Assembly: GCF_001428105.1 (NCBI RefSeq)
Contig: NZ_LMSJ01000012.1
Coordinates: 184,569-248,568 of the forward strand
Reading direction: 5' to 3'
Origin: Paenibacillus sp. Soil766
GTDB taxonomy: Bacteria; Bacillota; Bacilli; Paenibacillales; NBRC-103111
DNA: 64,000 nucleotides
The position numbers were made by a program, and so were the translations under genes. The notes below the pieces were generated by a model. That model had not been told where the DNA came from, made no database searches, and was given only the letters and a program-made list of their open reading frames with translations. This document shows positions 25,892-35,549 of the stretch, in pieces (position 1 is the first letter of the stretch; each line of letters begins with the position of its first letter).

Positions 25892-26794
25892 ATGTATCTA
25901 AAGACGGATGCTGCGTCGCTTCAAGTATATGAAGCTTTGGCGAGTGAAGTTCGCCTGAAAATCATAGATAAACTATTCATCAAGGAAATGCATATTAAGG
26001 AACTCGCTGCCGAGCTCTATCTCAGTAATGCGATTGTCAGCAGTCATGTTAACAAACTCGAGCAAGCAGGACTCGTAGGGAGTAAGATGAGGCGTGTTAA
26101 CGGCGGTACCTATAAATATTGCTATGTGAATACGTCCTATTTGCAAATTAAGCTCTCGCCAGAAAGAACCGCCTTGCACAAATGTAAGGAAGTGTCCGTT
26201 CCTATTGGCCATTACACCGATTATGAAGCATGGCCGACATGTGGACTTGCCACTACCGAGAAGGTAATTGGCAATTATGATAATCCGACCTATTTTATGG
26301 ATCCAGAAAGGGTACATGCAGGCATTCTTTGGTTTGCGAAGGGGTTCGTCGAGTATAAAGTGCCCAATTATTTGTTAAAAGATGACAGCTTGAGGGAAAT
26401 TGAAATTTCGCTGGAAATTGGATCGGAAGCTCCGCAAGTGAATGAAAATTGGCCCTCAGATATTTGTTTTACTCTGAATGAAACACAGCTGGGTACCTGG
26501 ACAAGCCCTGGCGATTATGGGGAGACAAGAGGGAAGCTGACCCCAGAGTGGTGGCACTCTGACGTGAATCAATACGGGCTGCTGAAGGTTCTTCGCATCA
26601 CGGAGAGTGGAACGTATATGGATGGTCAACGACTTTCAGATATCTGCATCACGGACCTGCGAATGGATCCGAAATACTGGGTATTTCGAATTAGCGCGAA
26701 GGATACCAAGCGTGGTCGCGGTGGTTTAACACTATTCGGTAAGGGATTTGGGAACTACGATCAGGATATCTGGATGAGATGTTATTATGAGTGA
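25892..26794 (+). CDS. ArsR-type winged-helix regulator with large C-terminal domain
   Basis: This 300-aa protein has an N-terminal winged helix (about residues 8-75; YEALASEVRLKIIDKLF and ELYLSNAIVSSHVNKLEQAG). The C-terminal 200 residues (IGHYTDYEAWPTCGLATTEK, GRGGLTLFGKGFGNYDQDI) are not a known metal-sensing or effector domain to me; the beta-rich character suggests a carbohydrate-binding sensor. ATG 25892 has AAAGGGTG seven bases upstream and starts just before the helix-turn-helix. Divergence from abfA suggests it controls that gene, perhaps in response to arabinose oligosaccharides. Confidence 0.75.
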   Translation: MYLKTDAASLQVYEALASEVRLKIIDKLFIKEMHIKELAAELYLSNAIVSSHVNKLEQAGLVGSKMRRVNGGTYKYCYVNTSYLQIKLSPERTALHKCKEVSVPIGHYTDYEAWPTCGLATTEKVIGNYDNPTYFMDPERVHAGILWFAKGFVEYKVPNYLLKDDSLREIEISLEIGSEAPQVNENWPSDICFTLNETQLGTWTSPGDYGETRGKLTPEWWHSDVNQYGLLKVLRITESGTYMDGQRLSDICITDLRMDPKYWVFRISAKDTKRGRGGLTLFGKGFGNYDQDIWMRCYYE

Positions 26795-26834
26795 AAAACG
26801 CTATAACTCGAACGGATCGAAATCATAGCGTTTT
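26795..26834. terminator. Bidirectional terminator
   Basis: AAAACGCTAT and ATAGCGTTTT form a perfect 10-bp inverted repeat with a 20-nt loop. It serves the convergent ArsR-type gene and the yesN-1 gene. Confidence 0.85.
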
Positions 26835-26855
26835 GTCGGACTTGATTACATGTAC

Positions 26856-28481
26856 TCAGGTTATGTGAAAAAGTGCACGATATTTCTGCGGATGCACGCC
26901 TGTATACTTTTTAAATACGGTGCTGAAATAGGTGGAATTCTCGTAGCCGACCATGTCGGAAACATCTAATATCTTGAGATCAGGATCTTTTAATAATTCC
27001 TTGGCAGCCTCCATCCGAACTTTGGTCACATACTCTGTGACGCTTTCACCTGTTTCCTGCTTGAAAATAAGGCTGATATAGTTCGGTGATAAGTAGACTT
27101 CTTCGGATAGTCTGGCAACTGTGAGGTTTTCCATGTAGCTTTGCGAGATAATTTCTTTGATCTTTTGAATAGTTCTGCTGTTTTTGTTCGTCTGCTTCTG
27201 AGCAAAGTAATGCGTCAGCTGTTCGAAAAGAGTTAACATCGTATCCCGAAGCTCAGAGGCTTCTCGCTTGCTGTAAATTATACTGAACAAATCGGAATAG
27301 TCTGGAATAATGAGTTGAATATTTTCCCCAAACTCGTAGAGCGTTCTAGACGCCATATGAATAAGCTCGATACAAATACTTTGCACATAATCGACAGGCA
27401 GATTGTGATTGGCACAAAGGGTTTGGAAGATGTCATCGACTATGCTAGATACTTCATCTTTATTGCCTAATTTCATAAAGTTAATCAATTTGGTTTCGAT
27501 TTCGTAGAGTTTCGGGTATTCGATATTATTTTTATTCGTTTGGAAATCGCTGATCTGAAGAACGGAATCTTTTCCTGTATAGAATTTGTATGCGATCGCA
27601 AGTTGAGCTTCCTGATAGGAGCAATGTAAGTCATACACTTTCTGAATGGGGTTGCCGACACCGACGGAGATGGACATTTTCAGATACGTATTAATGCAAT
27701 CAATCATCTCTTGGCAAATGGCTAGATGACGATTATCGCGCTGGGCAGCCTGGTTAAAGATAATGACATATTCATTCTCGTTCATGTAAAAGGCAATGCC
27801 TGCCCGGTTTCGTTCGGCGATTTCTTCCAAAATATTAATTACGGAGAAGTTAAGAAGCTGTTTATGCTCTTCTGTGTACCTCTCGATCGCTTTGTCATAT
27901 TCGTCAATTTGGATCACGGCTACAACGAGAAGACTTTTGATTTCTAAGGGAATCTCAAAAAAATCAATTTTATTCCGTGCATCTTTTTCGCTTTTGTACA
28001 TGCCCTGTGTTAAGTTAGCTAGAAATTTCTCGCGCAGCACCGGCATGTTTTCATGCAATTGCTGTTGTAATTGCTGGCTCTTCTCCTCTCGGTTGCGTTC
28101 CAAGGAAATAGAAGAAACGACCTTTCTTACCGTGTCTTCCAGCTCATTAATTTTAATTGGCTTTAAAATGTAACCGTCTGCATGCAAGCTCAATGCCGTT
28201 TTCGCATAATTGAAATCCTGCGCACCGCTGATAATGATGATCCGAACAGGGTCTTCAAGCTCTTTCAATTTCATGGCAGCTTCCAGACCATCCATCATCG
28301 GCATTCGAATATCAGTAAGCAGTATGTCTGGTTTTAATTGCTGGCAAAGCTCGAACGCTTCTTGGCCATCGGCTGCATCAGCAATGATTTCGATACCTAA
28401 GGCGTCCCATTGGACGACTTCCTTCAGTCCTTCTCTGACATTGTATTCATCATCGGCTAAGATCATCTTGAGCATCTTCAT
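26856..28481 (-). CDS. YesN-type response regulator with AraC DNA-binding domain (YesN-1)
   Basis: This 541-aa protein has an N-terminal receiver domain (acids Asp10-Asp11, phospho-acceptor Asp57 in LLTDIRMP, Lys in YILKPIK), a middle region of about 270 residues, and two C-terminal AraC-type helix-turn-helix motifs (about 440-541; VARLSEEVYLSPNYISLIFK and DVSDMVGYENSTYFSTVFKK). It overlaps the end of the kinase gene by 32 bases, so the two are cotranscribed. Either of two nearby ATGs (28481 or 28475) could be used. I infer that it activates the three repeat-bearing promoters at 31.8, 33.5 and 38.5 kb. Confidence 0.93.
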   Translation of the reverse strand: MKMLKMILADDEYNVREGLKEVVQWDALGIEIIADAADGQEAFELCQQLKPDILLTDIRMPMMDGLEAAMKLKELEDPVRIIIISGAQDFNYAKTALSLHADGYILKPIKINELEDTVRKVVSSISLERNREEKSQQLQQQLHENMPVLREKFLANLTQGMYKSEKDARNKIDFFEIPLEIKSLLVVAVIQIDEYDKAIERYTEEHKQLLNFSVINILEEIAERNRAGIAFYMNENEYVIIFNQAAQRDNRHLAICQEMIDCINTYLKMSISVGVGNPIQKVYDLHCSYQEAQLAIAYKFYTGKDSVLQISDFQTNKNNIEYPKLYEIETKLINFMKLGNKDEVSSIVDDIFQTLCANHNLPVDYVQSICIELIHMASRTLYEFGENIQLIIPDYSDLFSIIYSKREASELRDTMLTLFEQLTHYFAQKQTNKNSRTIQKIKEIISQSYMENLTVARLSEEVYLSPNYISLIFKQETGESVTEYVTKVRMEAAKELLKDPDLKILDVSDMVGYENSTYFSTVFKKYTGVHPQKYRALFHIT

Positions 28482-30291
28482 CCAACCCTTCCAGTGAGAA
28501 AATCGCCGGGAACGTCACTGTGACCGTAAGGCCAGGACCATCTTCCTGTTCCTTGTAGTGAATCCCCCAACCATCCCCGAACACTTGTATAATCCGTTGA
28601 TCTACATTTATCATGCCAAACGATTTGCCTGAACCATAGTCGCCTTGAAGCATTGCGTTGAGTTCAGACACATTGGCACCTATCCCGTTGTCGCTGATTT
28701 CAATGACAATTTGCTCTTGCGATTTATAAGCTCGAATAGTGATCCTTCCTCTACCACGCCTTTTTTCGATCCCGTGAAGGAGCGAATTTTCTACTAATGG
28801 CTGAAGAATAAGTTTAACTGTAAAATGCCCATACACTTCAGGCTCTACTTCAATTGCATATTCGAGCCGCTCTTTGAACCGAACCTGCTGAATGGATAAG
28901 TAGCTCTCGACCTGCCTCAGTTCATCTTCAATGGGAATGATGCTGCGTCCTTTACTTAAGCTGTAACGGAAAAAGTCAGATAAAGAGGTGACCATATGGC
29001 TGATATCCGGCACATTATTGCGCAGTGCGATCCAATTGATGGAATCCAGCGTGTTGTACAAGAAATGGGGATTAATCTGTGCTTGCAGCGCCTTTAGCTC
29101 CGCTTCTTTCTTCTTAATCTCACTGACGTACAATTTATTGATCAATTCTTTGATCTGAAGTATCATTTTGTTATATTCGCTGAACAGGTAGGTAAACTCA
29201 TCTTTGCGCTTGTATTGAATTTGAATATCGAAGTTGCCTTCCTGTGCATAAGACATCGATTTGATAAATTTGCGGATCGGGTTCGTAATATTACCTGAGA
29301 GCAGCAGAGCAATGACAAAGGCGAGAACCATGCATAGCGCCAATACCGCATACATCACTTTTCTGAAAGAGATAAGCTTGGCATTCAGGTCGGTGATCGG
29401 AGAGACAGATACGACAGTCCAACCTAGTGAACCGATTTGTCTGTAGGACACAAGCATAGACTCACCTTGAATCTTCTCCCCGAAAGAGCCTGTACGCTCT
29501 TGCTTCTTCCTCATATTTTGAATATAAGGGGCTGTGGCAAGACTTTGATTTAGCAAGGTTAAGTCCGGGCTTACGATGACGGTAGCATGACTGTCCATGA
29601 TGAGAATTGAGCTGTTCTTAGAAGGCTTAAGCTTAACAAGTATGTCGTTAAAATCATCAATATCGGCATCAATTGTCAGCAGACCTACATAAGGAATGAT
29701 CACGTTGTTCAAGCCGAATAATCTTTTGGCAAGCTTGATCGTATAGGAGGTTCCAGTCGCTGATGAATGCGCATACAACCCTGCGATCGAGTATGGCGCT
29801 TTCGGAGGCAGCTTCGTGTACCAGGTCTCTTGCTCAATCTGGCTAATAGTAGAAACGTTTCTGGAAAAGTTGTACTGCAAGTATTCGGGCCTGTCCAGCA
29901 TATACAGTTTCGGTGCGAATTGGGTCTGAGGTCCGCCAGTTACACGGTAACCATCAATGATTTTATTTAAATTTGCCAATTCATTAACGGTAGAAACTTG
30001 ATCGGTAGGATGTTCGGCAGATAAGATTTCAAGCATGTCTGGATTCAAATAGATCGATTCCGCAATGCCGTCCATTTCTTCAAATTTCTTCAGCAAAATG
30101 GTCTCTACCATGTTAAGGTTTTTTTGCACGGAGACGTTAATGTTTTCCGTAATCGTTTGATAGGATTCATTGTATATCGTAACCGAAATAATGGATGTAG
30201 GCAGAATTACCAGAATTAAGAAGTAGAGCAAAAGTCGATATTTTAAGCTTGTCTGGGTTAATGAAACATAAGCGGCAACTTTCCGGAGCAT
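28450..30291 (-). CDS. YesM-type sensor histidine kinase (YesM-1)
   Basis: This 613-aa kinase has a transmembrane helix near residues 18-42, an extracellular sensor of about 260 residues, a second helix near 305-330, a HAMP linker, the phospho-acceptor His409 in QINPHFLYNTLDSI, and an ATPase domain with VENSLLHG and DNGIGA. It should sense an extracellular glycan or a ligand-loaded binding protein and phosphorylate YesN-1. The divergent solo lipoprotein 63 bases away could be such a partner. A -10-like TATAAT on the minus strand lies at 30341-30336. Confidence 0.93.
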   Translation of the reverse strand: MLRKVAAYVSLTQTSLKYRLLLYFLILVILPTSIISVTIYNESYQTITENINVSVQKNLNMVETILLKKFEEMDGIAESIYLNPDMLEILSAEHPTDQVSTVNELANLNKIIDGYRVTGGPQTQFAPKLYMLDRPEYLQYNFSRNVSTISQIEQETWYTKLPPKAPYSIAGLYAHSSATGTSYTIKLAKRLFGLNNVIIPYVGLLTIDADIDDFNDILVKLKPSKNSSILIMDSHATVIVSPDLTLLNQSLATAPYIQNMRKKQERTGSFGEKIQGESMLVSYRQIGSLGWTVVSVSPITDLNAKLISFRKVMYAVLALCMVLAFVIALLLSGNITNPIRKFIKSMSYAQEGNFDIQIQYKRKDEFTYLFSEYNKMILQIKELINKLYVSEIKKKEAELKALQAQINPHFLYNTLDSINWIALRNNVPDISHMVTSLSDFFRYSLSKGRSIIPIEDELRQVESYLSIQQVRFKERLEYAIEVEPEVYGHFTVKLILQPLVENSLLHGIEKRRGRGRITIRAYKSQEQIVIEISDNGIGANVSELNAMLQGDYGSGKSFGMINVDQRIIQVFGDGWGIHYKEQEDGPGLTVTVTFPAIFSLEGLDEDAQDDLSR

Positions 30292-30354
30292 GGCAATCGC
30301 CTCCTTAGGGCCCGAAATGACCTGCTTTAACCAACATTATAAGGGGAATTATTT

Positions 30355-31797
30355 ATGAAGAAAAGCTTTAGTTTGGCGTTGACAAAACGACTGATTATTG
30401 GAATTGTTACTATCGTTTTAGTCCTAACGGCGGGTTGCAGCTTCAAGGATGCACAATTTCCAGGTGAAGAGGAAGAGACTTCTACCGATCAGAGAGCCAA
30501 ACTTACACTAGCTGTCCAGTCTTCGGAGGAACTGAAAGTTATCGAAAGTTTAATTGAGCAATTCAATTCCTCACATCCAGCAACCTATGTGGAAGTGGTC
30601 AATCTTCCCCGTGATCGCTATGACCAGACGCTGAATATGCAAATGACTTCCGACGAAGGGCCTGACGTCTTTCAAATCGGTACGGGGTGGTTAACACCAT
30701 ATATCTACAAGAACTGGCTGTTAGATTTATCGGAGTTCATTTCCCAGAAGGAGCTGCAGGCATTTCCAGGATGGACACTCGACTATACGAAGGATAACGA
30801 TCACTTCTACGCGATTCCATCTGGCATGATGACCTTACGGCTCATTTATAACAAAGAATTGTTAGCGAGAGCAGGCTACGATCCGGAACATCCCCCATCA
30901 ACCTTGCAAGAATTGAAATCATATGCGAATAAGATCTCCCAAGCGGGCACAGGCTACCAAAAATACGGCTTTGCACTCCCTGCTGGTGAGGATTGGGCAG
31001 GGTTTCAACAGGCATTAGAAATTGCGAACACATACAGTGGCGTCAATTACTATGATTTTGCCAAAGGAAAATACGACTTCATGGTGTATCGGACTTGGTT
31101 TCAAGCGATGTTGGACATGAAGCAGCAAGGAGGCTTATTTCCAGGGGAAACGTCGCTCAAGAGCGACACGGCGTTAACACAATTTGCCGAAGGTAATATC
31201 GGGATGATGTATGTGACCAACCGTGATTTTGTCATGCTCAGCCAAATGAAGTCTTTTCAATTTCCTTGGGGGCTTGCTATGCCCCCGCTGCTGACGCCAT
31301 CGGATACGGGACAAGGAGCATTGATGATCTATCCGGAGTCTCCTTTCGCCATTAATGCGTATACCAAACATAAGCCCGAAGCGGTGGAATTGTGGAAATT
31401 CCTCCATTCCGCCGAATATCTTGGGACTTTGTACAAGCTGGGCGGCGCGATACCTACGCTTGAAGGGATTACCAACGATCCGCAATACCAACCGGTACAG
31501 CCGCAGTTTAATGCTTTTCTTCCAAGCAAGGAAGAATCAGCATATCCGAAGGAACCAAAATTCATTTTGCAAAATATCCAAACCCCTTTTTCACCGAAAG
31601 ATTTAGGAGACACGTCGCGCATGAAGGCTTATCGAGACATTATGCAAGGAATCCTTTCACCCGCAGAAATACTCAATAACTTGACTATGCAGTATAACAT
31701 TTCGCTCGACGATGCCGTTCTTAGGAATCTCATCAACTACAATGATTACGTGAAACCGCAGTTTGACCCTCGGAACCCGTTAAAGAAAAGGCAATAG
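30355..31797 (+). CDS. Solo extracellular solute-binding lipoprotein next to YesMN-1
   Basis: This 480-aa family 1 solute-binding protein has an LTAGC lipobox (Cys28). Conserved ligand-domain segments include DEGPDVFQIGTGWL, AIPSGMMTLRLIYNKELL and TALTQFAEGNIGMMYVTN. ATG 30355 has AAGGGG nine bases upstream. It is divergent from yesM-1 and separated from the importer genes by its own downstream promoter, so it may present ligand to the sensor kinase rather than to a permease, as seen in other extended two-component systems. It could alternatively be a second binding protein for the same importer. Confidence 0.88.
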   Translation: MKKSFSLALTKRLIIGIVTIVLVLTAGCSFKDAQFPGEEEETSTDQRAKLTLAVQSSEELKVIESLIEQFNSSHPATYVEVVNLPRDRYDQTLNMQMTSDEGPDVFQIGTGWLTPYIYKNWLLDLSEFISQKELQAFPGWTLDYTKDNDHFYAIPSGMMTLRLIYNKELLARAGYDPEHPPSTLQELKSYANKISQAGTGYQKYGFALPAGEDWAGFQQALEIANTYSGVNYYDFAKGKYDFMVYRTWFQAMLDMKQQGGLFPGETSLKSDTALTQFAEGNIGMMYVTNRDFVMLSQMKSFQFPWGLAMPPLLTPSDTGQGALMIYPESPFAINAYTKHKPEAVELWKFLHSAEYLGTLYKLGGAIPTLEGITNDPQYQPVQPQFNAFLPSKEESAYPKEPKFILQNIQTPFSPKDLGDTSRMKAYRDIMQGILSPAEILNNLTMQYNISLDDAVLRNLINYNDYVKPQFDPRNPLKKRQ

Positions 31798-31855
31798 ATT
31801 TTTGAAGGTTGTCATAGATAATTTTATTCAGTTCCACAATCGAAGCGTCTACAAT
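31794..31855 (+). promoter_or_regulatory. Motif A promoter 1: 20-bp-spaced direct repeat upstream of the LplA-like gene
   Basis: ATAGATTTTT starts at 31794 and ATAGATAATTTT at 31814, exactly 20 bp apart. The proximal box continues TTATTCAG to 31831 and the -10 TACAAT is at 31850-31855, 36 bp from the proximal box start. There is no good -35, as expected for activator dependence. A weak cre-like sequence TCGAAGCGTCTACA (31840-31853) overlaps the -10. Confidence 0.75.
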
Positions 31856-31906
31856 GGGGACAGAAAGCAAATTACTTTAGCGTTCAACCAATAAGGAGGG
31901 TTTTAC

Positions 31907-33442
31907 ATGCAAGTTAGATCAAAGAAAATCGGGGCAACACTTCTCGCTTCTGTCACTGTTTTATCCATGGCGTTGGCGGGTTGCGCGAAAAGCGATATTG
32001 CAAGTGAGAGTCCTGCACCGAGTGCGCAAGCAGCTTCTGCAGCATCAGCAGCACCCAGCAGCAAGCCAGCACTTGAGCCTGTAGAATTATCGATCTATTA
32101 TCCAGGAACGGAACAAAAGGATAAAGCTGTTGTAGAAGCGGAATTAAACAAGCTGCTTAAGGATAAAATTAATGCTACTGTCAAGATCAATGCGGTTGAC
32201 TGGGGGAATTGGGCACAGAAAATTAATTTGATGTCAGCTTCCGGGGAGCCATTCGATCTCCTTTTCACAGCGGGCTGGGACAACTTCAGCGGTAACGTTG
32301 CGAAAGGTGCATTTCTAGAGCTGACTCCTTTACTCGATAAATTTGCGAAAGAGACCAAAAGCCAGATGAATCCGCTCCTATTATCAGGAACAGCTGTTGG
32401 TGGCAAGCTGTATGCGATTCCAGTAGAGAAAGAAATGGCGAGTCAATTCGGCATTGTGTTGAATAAAGAACTCGTCGACAAATATAAGTTCGATATCAGC
32501 ACGATCAAATCATATGCGGATTTGGAGCCAATGTTGAAAACAATTAAGGAGAAAGAAACAACCGTTACACCGTTCTGGGGCGGCAAAAACAACGTTTCCT
32601 TAATTCCATTCGAACAAATCGGCAACGGGGCAGTACCAGGTGCAATCAAAATGGACGGCACAACCAAAGTGGTTAACCAATGGGAATCGCCAGAAATGCA
32701 GCAAACGTTGAAATTGTTGAAAGACTGGAATCAAAAAGGGTACTTCCAGAAGGATCCTGCAACACAAAAAGACGCAGGACCTTCTAACAAAGCGGGTACA
32801 ACATTTGCGCAGTGGCAACAGCTGACACCAGGTAAGGATGCGGTGCTGAGCCAACAATGGGGTCACCCTATGGTGCAAGTTGAGCTGACGAAGCCGTACA
32901 CATCAAGCGGTGATTTGAGCGGTGCCATGACGGCAATCTCACGTACATCCAAAAATGCAGATCGCGCGATGATGTTGATCAACTTAATGCATACGGATGA
33001 GAAAATCCTAAATACACTTGTATTTGGTGTAGAAGGGAAGCATTATGTGAAGAAAAGCGGTAATATCATTTCTGTACCTGATGGCATGAAAGCCGGTCAA
33101 ACGGGTTACTCACCAGGGAATAACTACATGTTTGGTAAGCAATTCATCAACTATCTGTGGGATAACGAAGATGCGCAGAAATGGGAGAAATACAAGAAGT
33201 TCAATGAGTCAGCAACGCCATCCAAAATTGTAGGTTTCAGTTACGACGCAGAGCCAGTGAAAAATGAAGAAGCGGCTATCGTCAACATTTACAATGCTTA
33301 TATCGATGGACTTAGCACGGGCGTATTAGATTATGAGAAGGAGCTTCCTGCATTCATTGATAAGATGAAGAAGGCAGGTCTGGATAAAATTATTGCGGAA
33401 AAACAAAAGCAGCTTGATGGGTTTTTGAGTACAAAAAAATAA
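31907..33442 (+). CDS. LplA-type oligosaccharide-binding lipoprotein
   Basis: This 511-aa lipoprotein has lipobox LAGC (Cys26) and an Ala/Ser/Pro tether. Its size and segments such as FDLLFTAGWDNFSG and GGKLYAIPVEKEMA resemble the LplA/YtcQ group that works with LplB/LplC permeases on complex oligosaccharides. ATG 31907 has AAGGAGG seven bases upstream. It has its own promoter with the motif A repeat and its own terminator, so it is expressed separately from the permeases. Ligand is probably an oligosaccharide released by the GH30 enzyme downstream. Confidence 0.92.
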   Translation: MQVRSKKIGATLLASVTVLSMALAGCAKSDIASESPAPSAQAASAASAAPSSKPALEPVELSIYYPGTEQKDKAVVEAELNKLLKDKINATVKINAVDWGNWAQKINLMSASGEPFDLLFTAGWDNFSGNVAKGAFLELTPLLDKFAKETKSQMNPLLLSGTAVGGKLYAIPVEKEMASQFGIVLNKELVDKYKFDISTIKSYADLEPMLKTIKEKETTVTPFWGGKNNVSLIPFEQIGNGAVPGAIKMDGTTKVVNQWESPEMQQTLKLLKDWNQKGYFQKDPATQKDAGPSNKAGTTFAQWQQLTPGKDAVLSQQWGHPMVQVELTKPYTSSGDLSGAMTAISRTSKNADRAMMLINLMHTDEKILNTLVFGVEGKHYVKKSGNIISVPDGMKAGQTGYSPGNNYMFGKQFINYLWDNEDAQKWEKYKKFNESATPSKIVGFSYDAEPVKNEEAAIVNIYNAYIDGLSTGVLDYEKELPAFIDKMKKAGLDKIIAEKQKQLDGFLSTKK

Positions 33443-33453
33443 TCTCTTTAGGG

Positions 33454-33490
33454 AAACGCTGGCGATCTTTAGGATCGTTAGCGTTTTTTT
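33454..33490 (+). terminator. Intrinsic terminator after the LplA-like gene
   Basis: AAACGCT and CGATC pair with GATCG and AGCGTTT (two-base internal mismatch), followed by a run of seven T residues. Confidence 0.92.
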
Positions 33491-33517
33491 GCATGTTTTC
33501 GGTACCTTAAGAAATGC

Positions 33518-33579
33518 ATAGAAATTTTAATGTTTTCTTAGATAATTTTATTCAGCAAATTAGGGTGCTCTCTTACAAT
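33518..33579 (+). promoter_or_regulatory. Motif A promoter 2: upstream of the permease operon
   Basis: ATAGAAATTT starts at 33518 and TTAGATAATTTT at 33538, 20 bp apart. The proximal 17 bases TAGATAATTTTATTCAG (33539-33555) are identical to promoter 1, and TACAAT (33574-33579) lies at the same 36-bp distance. No cre-like site was seen here. Confidence 0.75.
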
Positions 33580-33611
33580 AGAAGAAACCTAGAAAAAGAG
33601 GAGTGGACCCC

Positions 33612-34535
33612 ATGAGTCGACGCACAGGATTTCTTTTCAACATTGTCAAACACCGAGCCTTATTCCTGATGCTGCTGTTACCGCTATTGGTTTTGATTTT
33701 CAATAATTATATTCCAATGTTTGGTGTGATCGTTGCTTTCAAGAACTACAACTTTGTGGACGGTATCCTGCACAGTCCTTGGGAGGGGATTGGCAACTTT
33801 AAGTACTTGTTCCAGACAGAGGATGCTTGGGTGGCCACGAGAAATACGGTGCTGTACAATGCGTTGTTTATTGTTTTGAATACGGCATGTGCAATTTTCC
33901 TTGCGATTGCTCTGAATGAGTTGAGGAGCAAAAAACTGACCAAGTTTTTTCAAAGCAGCTTACTGTTTCCGTACTTTCTGTCATTCGTAGTAGTCAGTTA
34001 TCTAGCTTATGCCTTCCTCGGCGGGTATGGGTATATCAATAAAGCGATTCTTGAACCACTTGGTTATTCCGAGATTTCCTGGTATACAGAGTCGAAGTAT
34101 TGGACCGTAATCTTGCCGTTGGTTAATCTCTGGAAAAATATCGGTTATAGCATGGTCGTTTATTTGGCGGCTATCGTCGGGATTGATCAAGAGTATTATG
34201 AAGCGGCTGTCATAGACGGGGCATCCAAATGGCAGCAGATCCGAAAGATTACGATTCCATTAATGTCGCCAGTTATTATTGTACTGGTCATCCTGCAGAT
34301 CGGTAGAATCTTTAATGCAGACTTCGGCTTGTTTTTCCAAGTGCCACTAAATACAGGCGCATTATACGATACAACGAATGTCATTGATACGTTTGTCTAC
34401 CGGTCCTTACTCGTCAGCGGAAATGTGGGCATGTCGGCGGCAGCCGGATTGTATCAGTCGGCAGTGGGTATTGTTCTCGTGCTGTTGACCAATTTCGTCG
34501 TGCGTAAAGTAAGCAAGGAAAATGCTTTGTTCTAG
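33612..34535 (+). CDS. Oligosaccharide ABC transporter permease, LplB type
   Basis: This 307-aa permease has about six membrane helices and begins with the LplB-like segment LLPLLVLIFNNYIPMFGVIVAF. The EAA loop reads YYEAAVIDGASKWQQIRKIT. ATG 33612 is preferred over GTG 33603 because AGAGGAG ends eight bases before it. It is the first gene of an operon with the LplC permease and a large glycosidase, driven by motif A promoter 2. The ATPase is presumably a shared MsmX-type protein elsewhere. Confidence 0.93.
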   Translation: MSRRTGFLFNIVKHRALFLMLLLPLLVLIFNNYIPMFGVIVAFKNYNFVDGILHSPWEGIGNFKYLFQTEDAWVATRNTVLYNALFIVLNTACAIFLAIALNELRSKKLTKFFQSSLLFPYFLSFVVVSYLAYAFLGGYGYINKAILEPLGYSEISWYTESKYWTVILPLVNLWKNIGYSMVVYLAAIVGIDQEYYEAAVIDGASKWQQIRKITIPLMSPVIIVLVILQIGRIFNADFGLFFQVPLNTGALYDTTNVIDTFVYRSLLVSGNVGMSAAAGLYQSAVGIVLVLLTNFVVRKVSKENALF

Positions 34536-34547
34536 GGGGGAAGAGAC

Positions 34548-35513
34548 ATGAATACTCACATAGATACACATATGGAAACAAAATCTATAGATACAGCGCA
34601 GCGTGCTAAGGTGGATACACATAGTTACAGCAATCGGATATCTCCTCTAGCAAATACTTTACTAGTTATCATGTTCACACTGCTCAGTATTGTCTGCTTA
34701 TACCCGCTGTTGTTAGTCATTTCGGTTTCATTTACGGACGAGCAAGCAATTCTAACACACGGATACAATATATTTCCGAAGGTTTTTTCCTTAGATTCGT
34801 ATCGTTATTTATTCCAAGATGCAGATAAAATATGGCGAGGATACGGGGTTACGATTACCGTCACAGTCGTGGGAACCATTGGCAGTCTACTCTTGACTTC
34901 ATTGCTTGCCTTTCCTATATCTCGCCAGGATATGCCGTATCGGAACTTCCTTGCCTTTGCCGTTTTCTTCACCATGCTCTTCAGCGGGGGACTGGTTCCT
35001 TGGTATTTGACGTATTCGACAGCAGGATTGAAAAACACCTTATGGGCGCTCATTATTCCGCATTTGGTTGCGCCGTTTAATGTTATTATTATGCGTACTT
35101 TTTTCGCCAATACGATTCCAGTCTCCTTGATCGAATCAGCGAAAATTGACGGAGCCGGCGAGTTCCGCATTTTCGGTCGGATCGTCCTGCCGCTTTCTCT
35201 GCCGGTTATGGCCACGATCGGACTCTTTCAGACGCTGAGCTATTGGAATGACTGGTTTCCGAGCTCAGTGTTCATCTCCAACAACAATTTGGTGAGCTTA
35301 CAGTATTTAATGTACAAGGTCATTTATAATATTCAATATTTGAATTCAGGCATGGTCGATGCAACAGTAGCAGGGAGTGCGGCTGCTTCAATTCCGACGG
35401 AAACGGTACGGATGGCGATGGCGATTATCGGGGTTGGTCCTATTATTTTCGTGTATCCATTCTTGCAGAAATATTTTGTGAAAGGCTTAACTGTAGGTGC
35501 AGTGAAAGGGTAG
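34548..35513 (+). CDS. Oligosaccharide ABC transporter permease, LplC type
   Basis: This 321-aa permease has about six membrane helices, the EAA loop LIESAKIDGAGEFRIFGRIVLP and the family-typical end KYFVKGLTVGAVKG. It has an unusually long hydrophilic N-terminal extension of about 35 residues containing the repeated THIDTHMET-like pattern, probably cytoplasmic. GGGGGGAAGAG lies just upstream of ATG 34548. It pairs with the LplB permease 12 bases upstream. Confidence 0.92.
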   Translation: MNTHIDTHMETKSIDTAQRAKVDTHSYSNRISPLANTLLVIMFTLLSIVCLYPLLLVISVSFTDEQAILTHGYNIFPKVFSLDSYRYLFQDADKIWRGYGVTITVTVVGTIGSLLLTSLLAFPISRQDMPYRNFLAFAVFFTMLFSGGLVPWYLTYSTAGLKNTLWALIIPHLVAPFNVIIMRTFFANTIPVSLIESAKIDGAGEFRIFGRIVLPLSLPVMATIGLFQTLSYWNDWFPSSVFISNNNLVSLQYLMYKVIYNIQYLNSGMVDATVAGSAAASIPTETVRMAMAIIGVGPIIFVYPFLQKYFVKGLTVGAVKG

Positions 35514-35549
35514 TTCAACTAGATAAAAATTTCAGGATGGTGAACGAAT

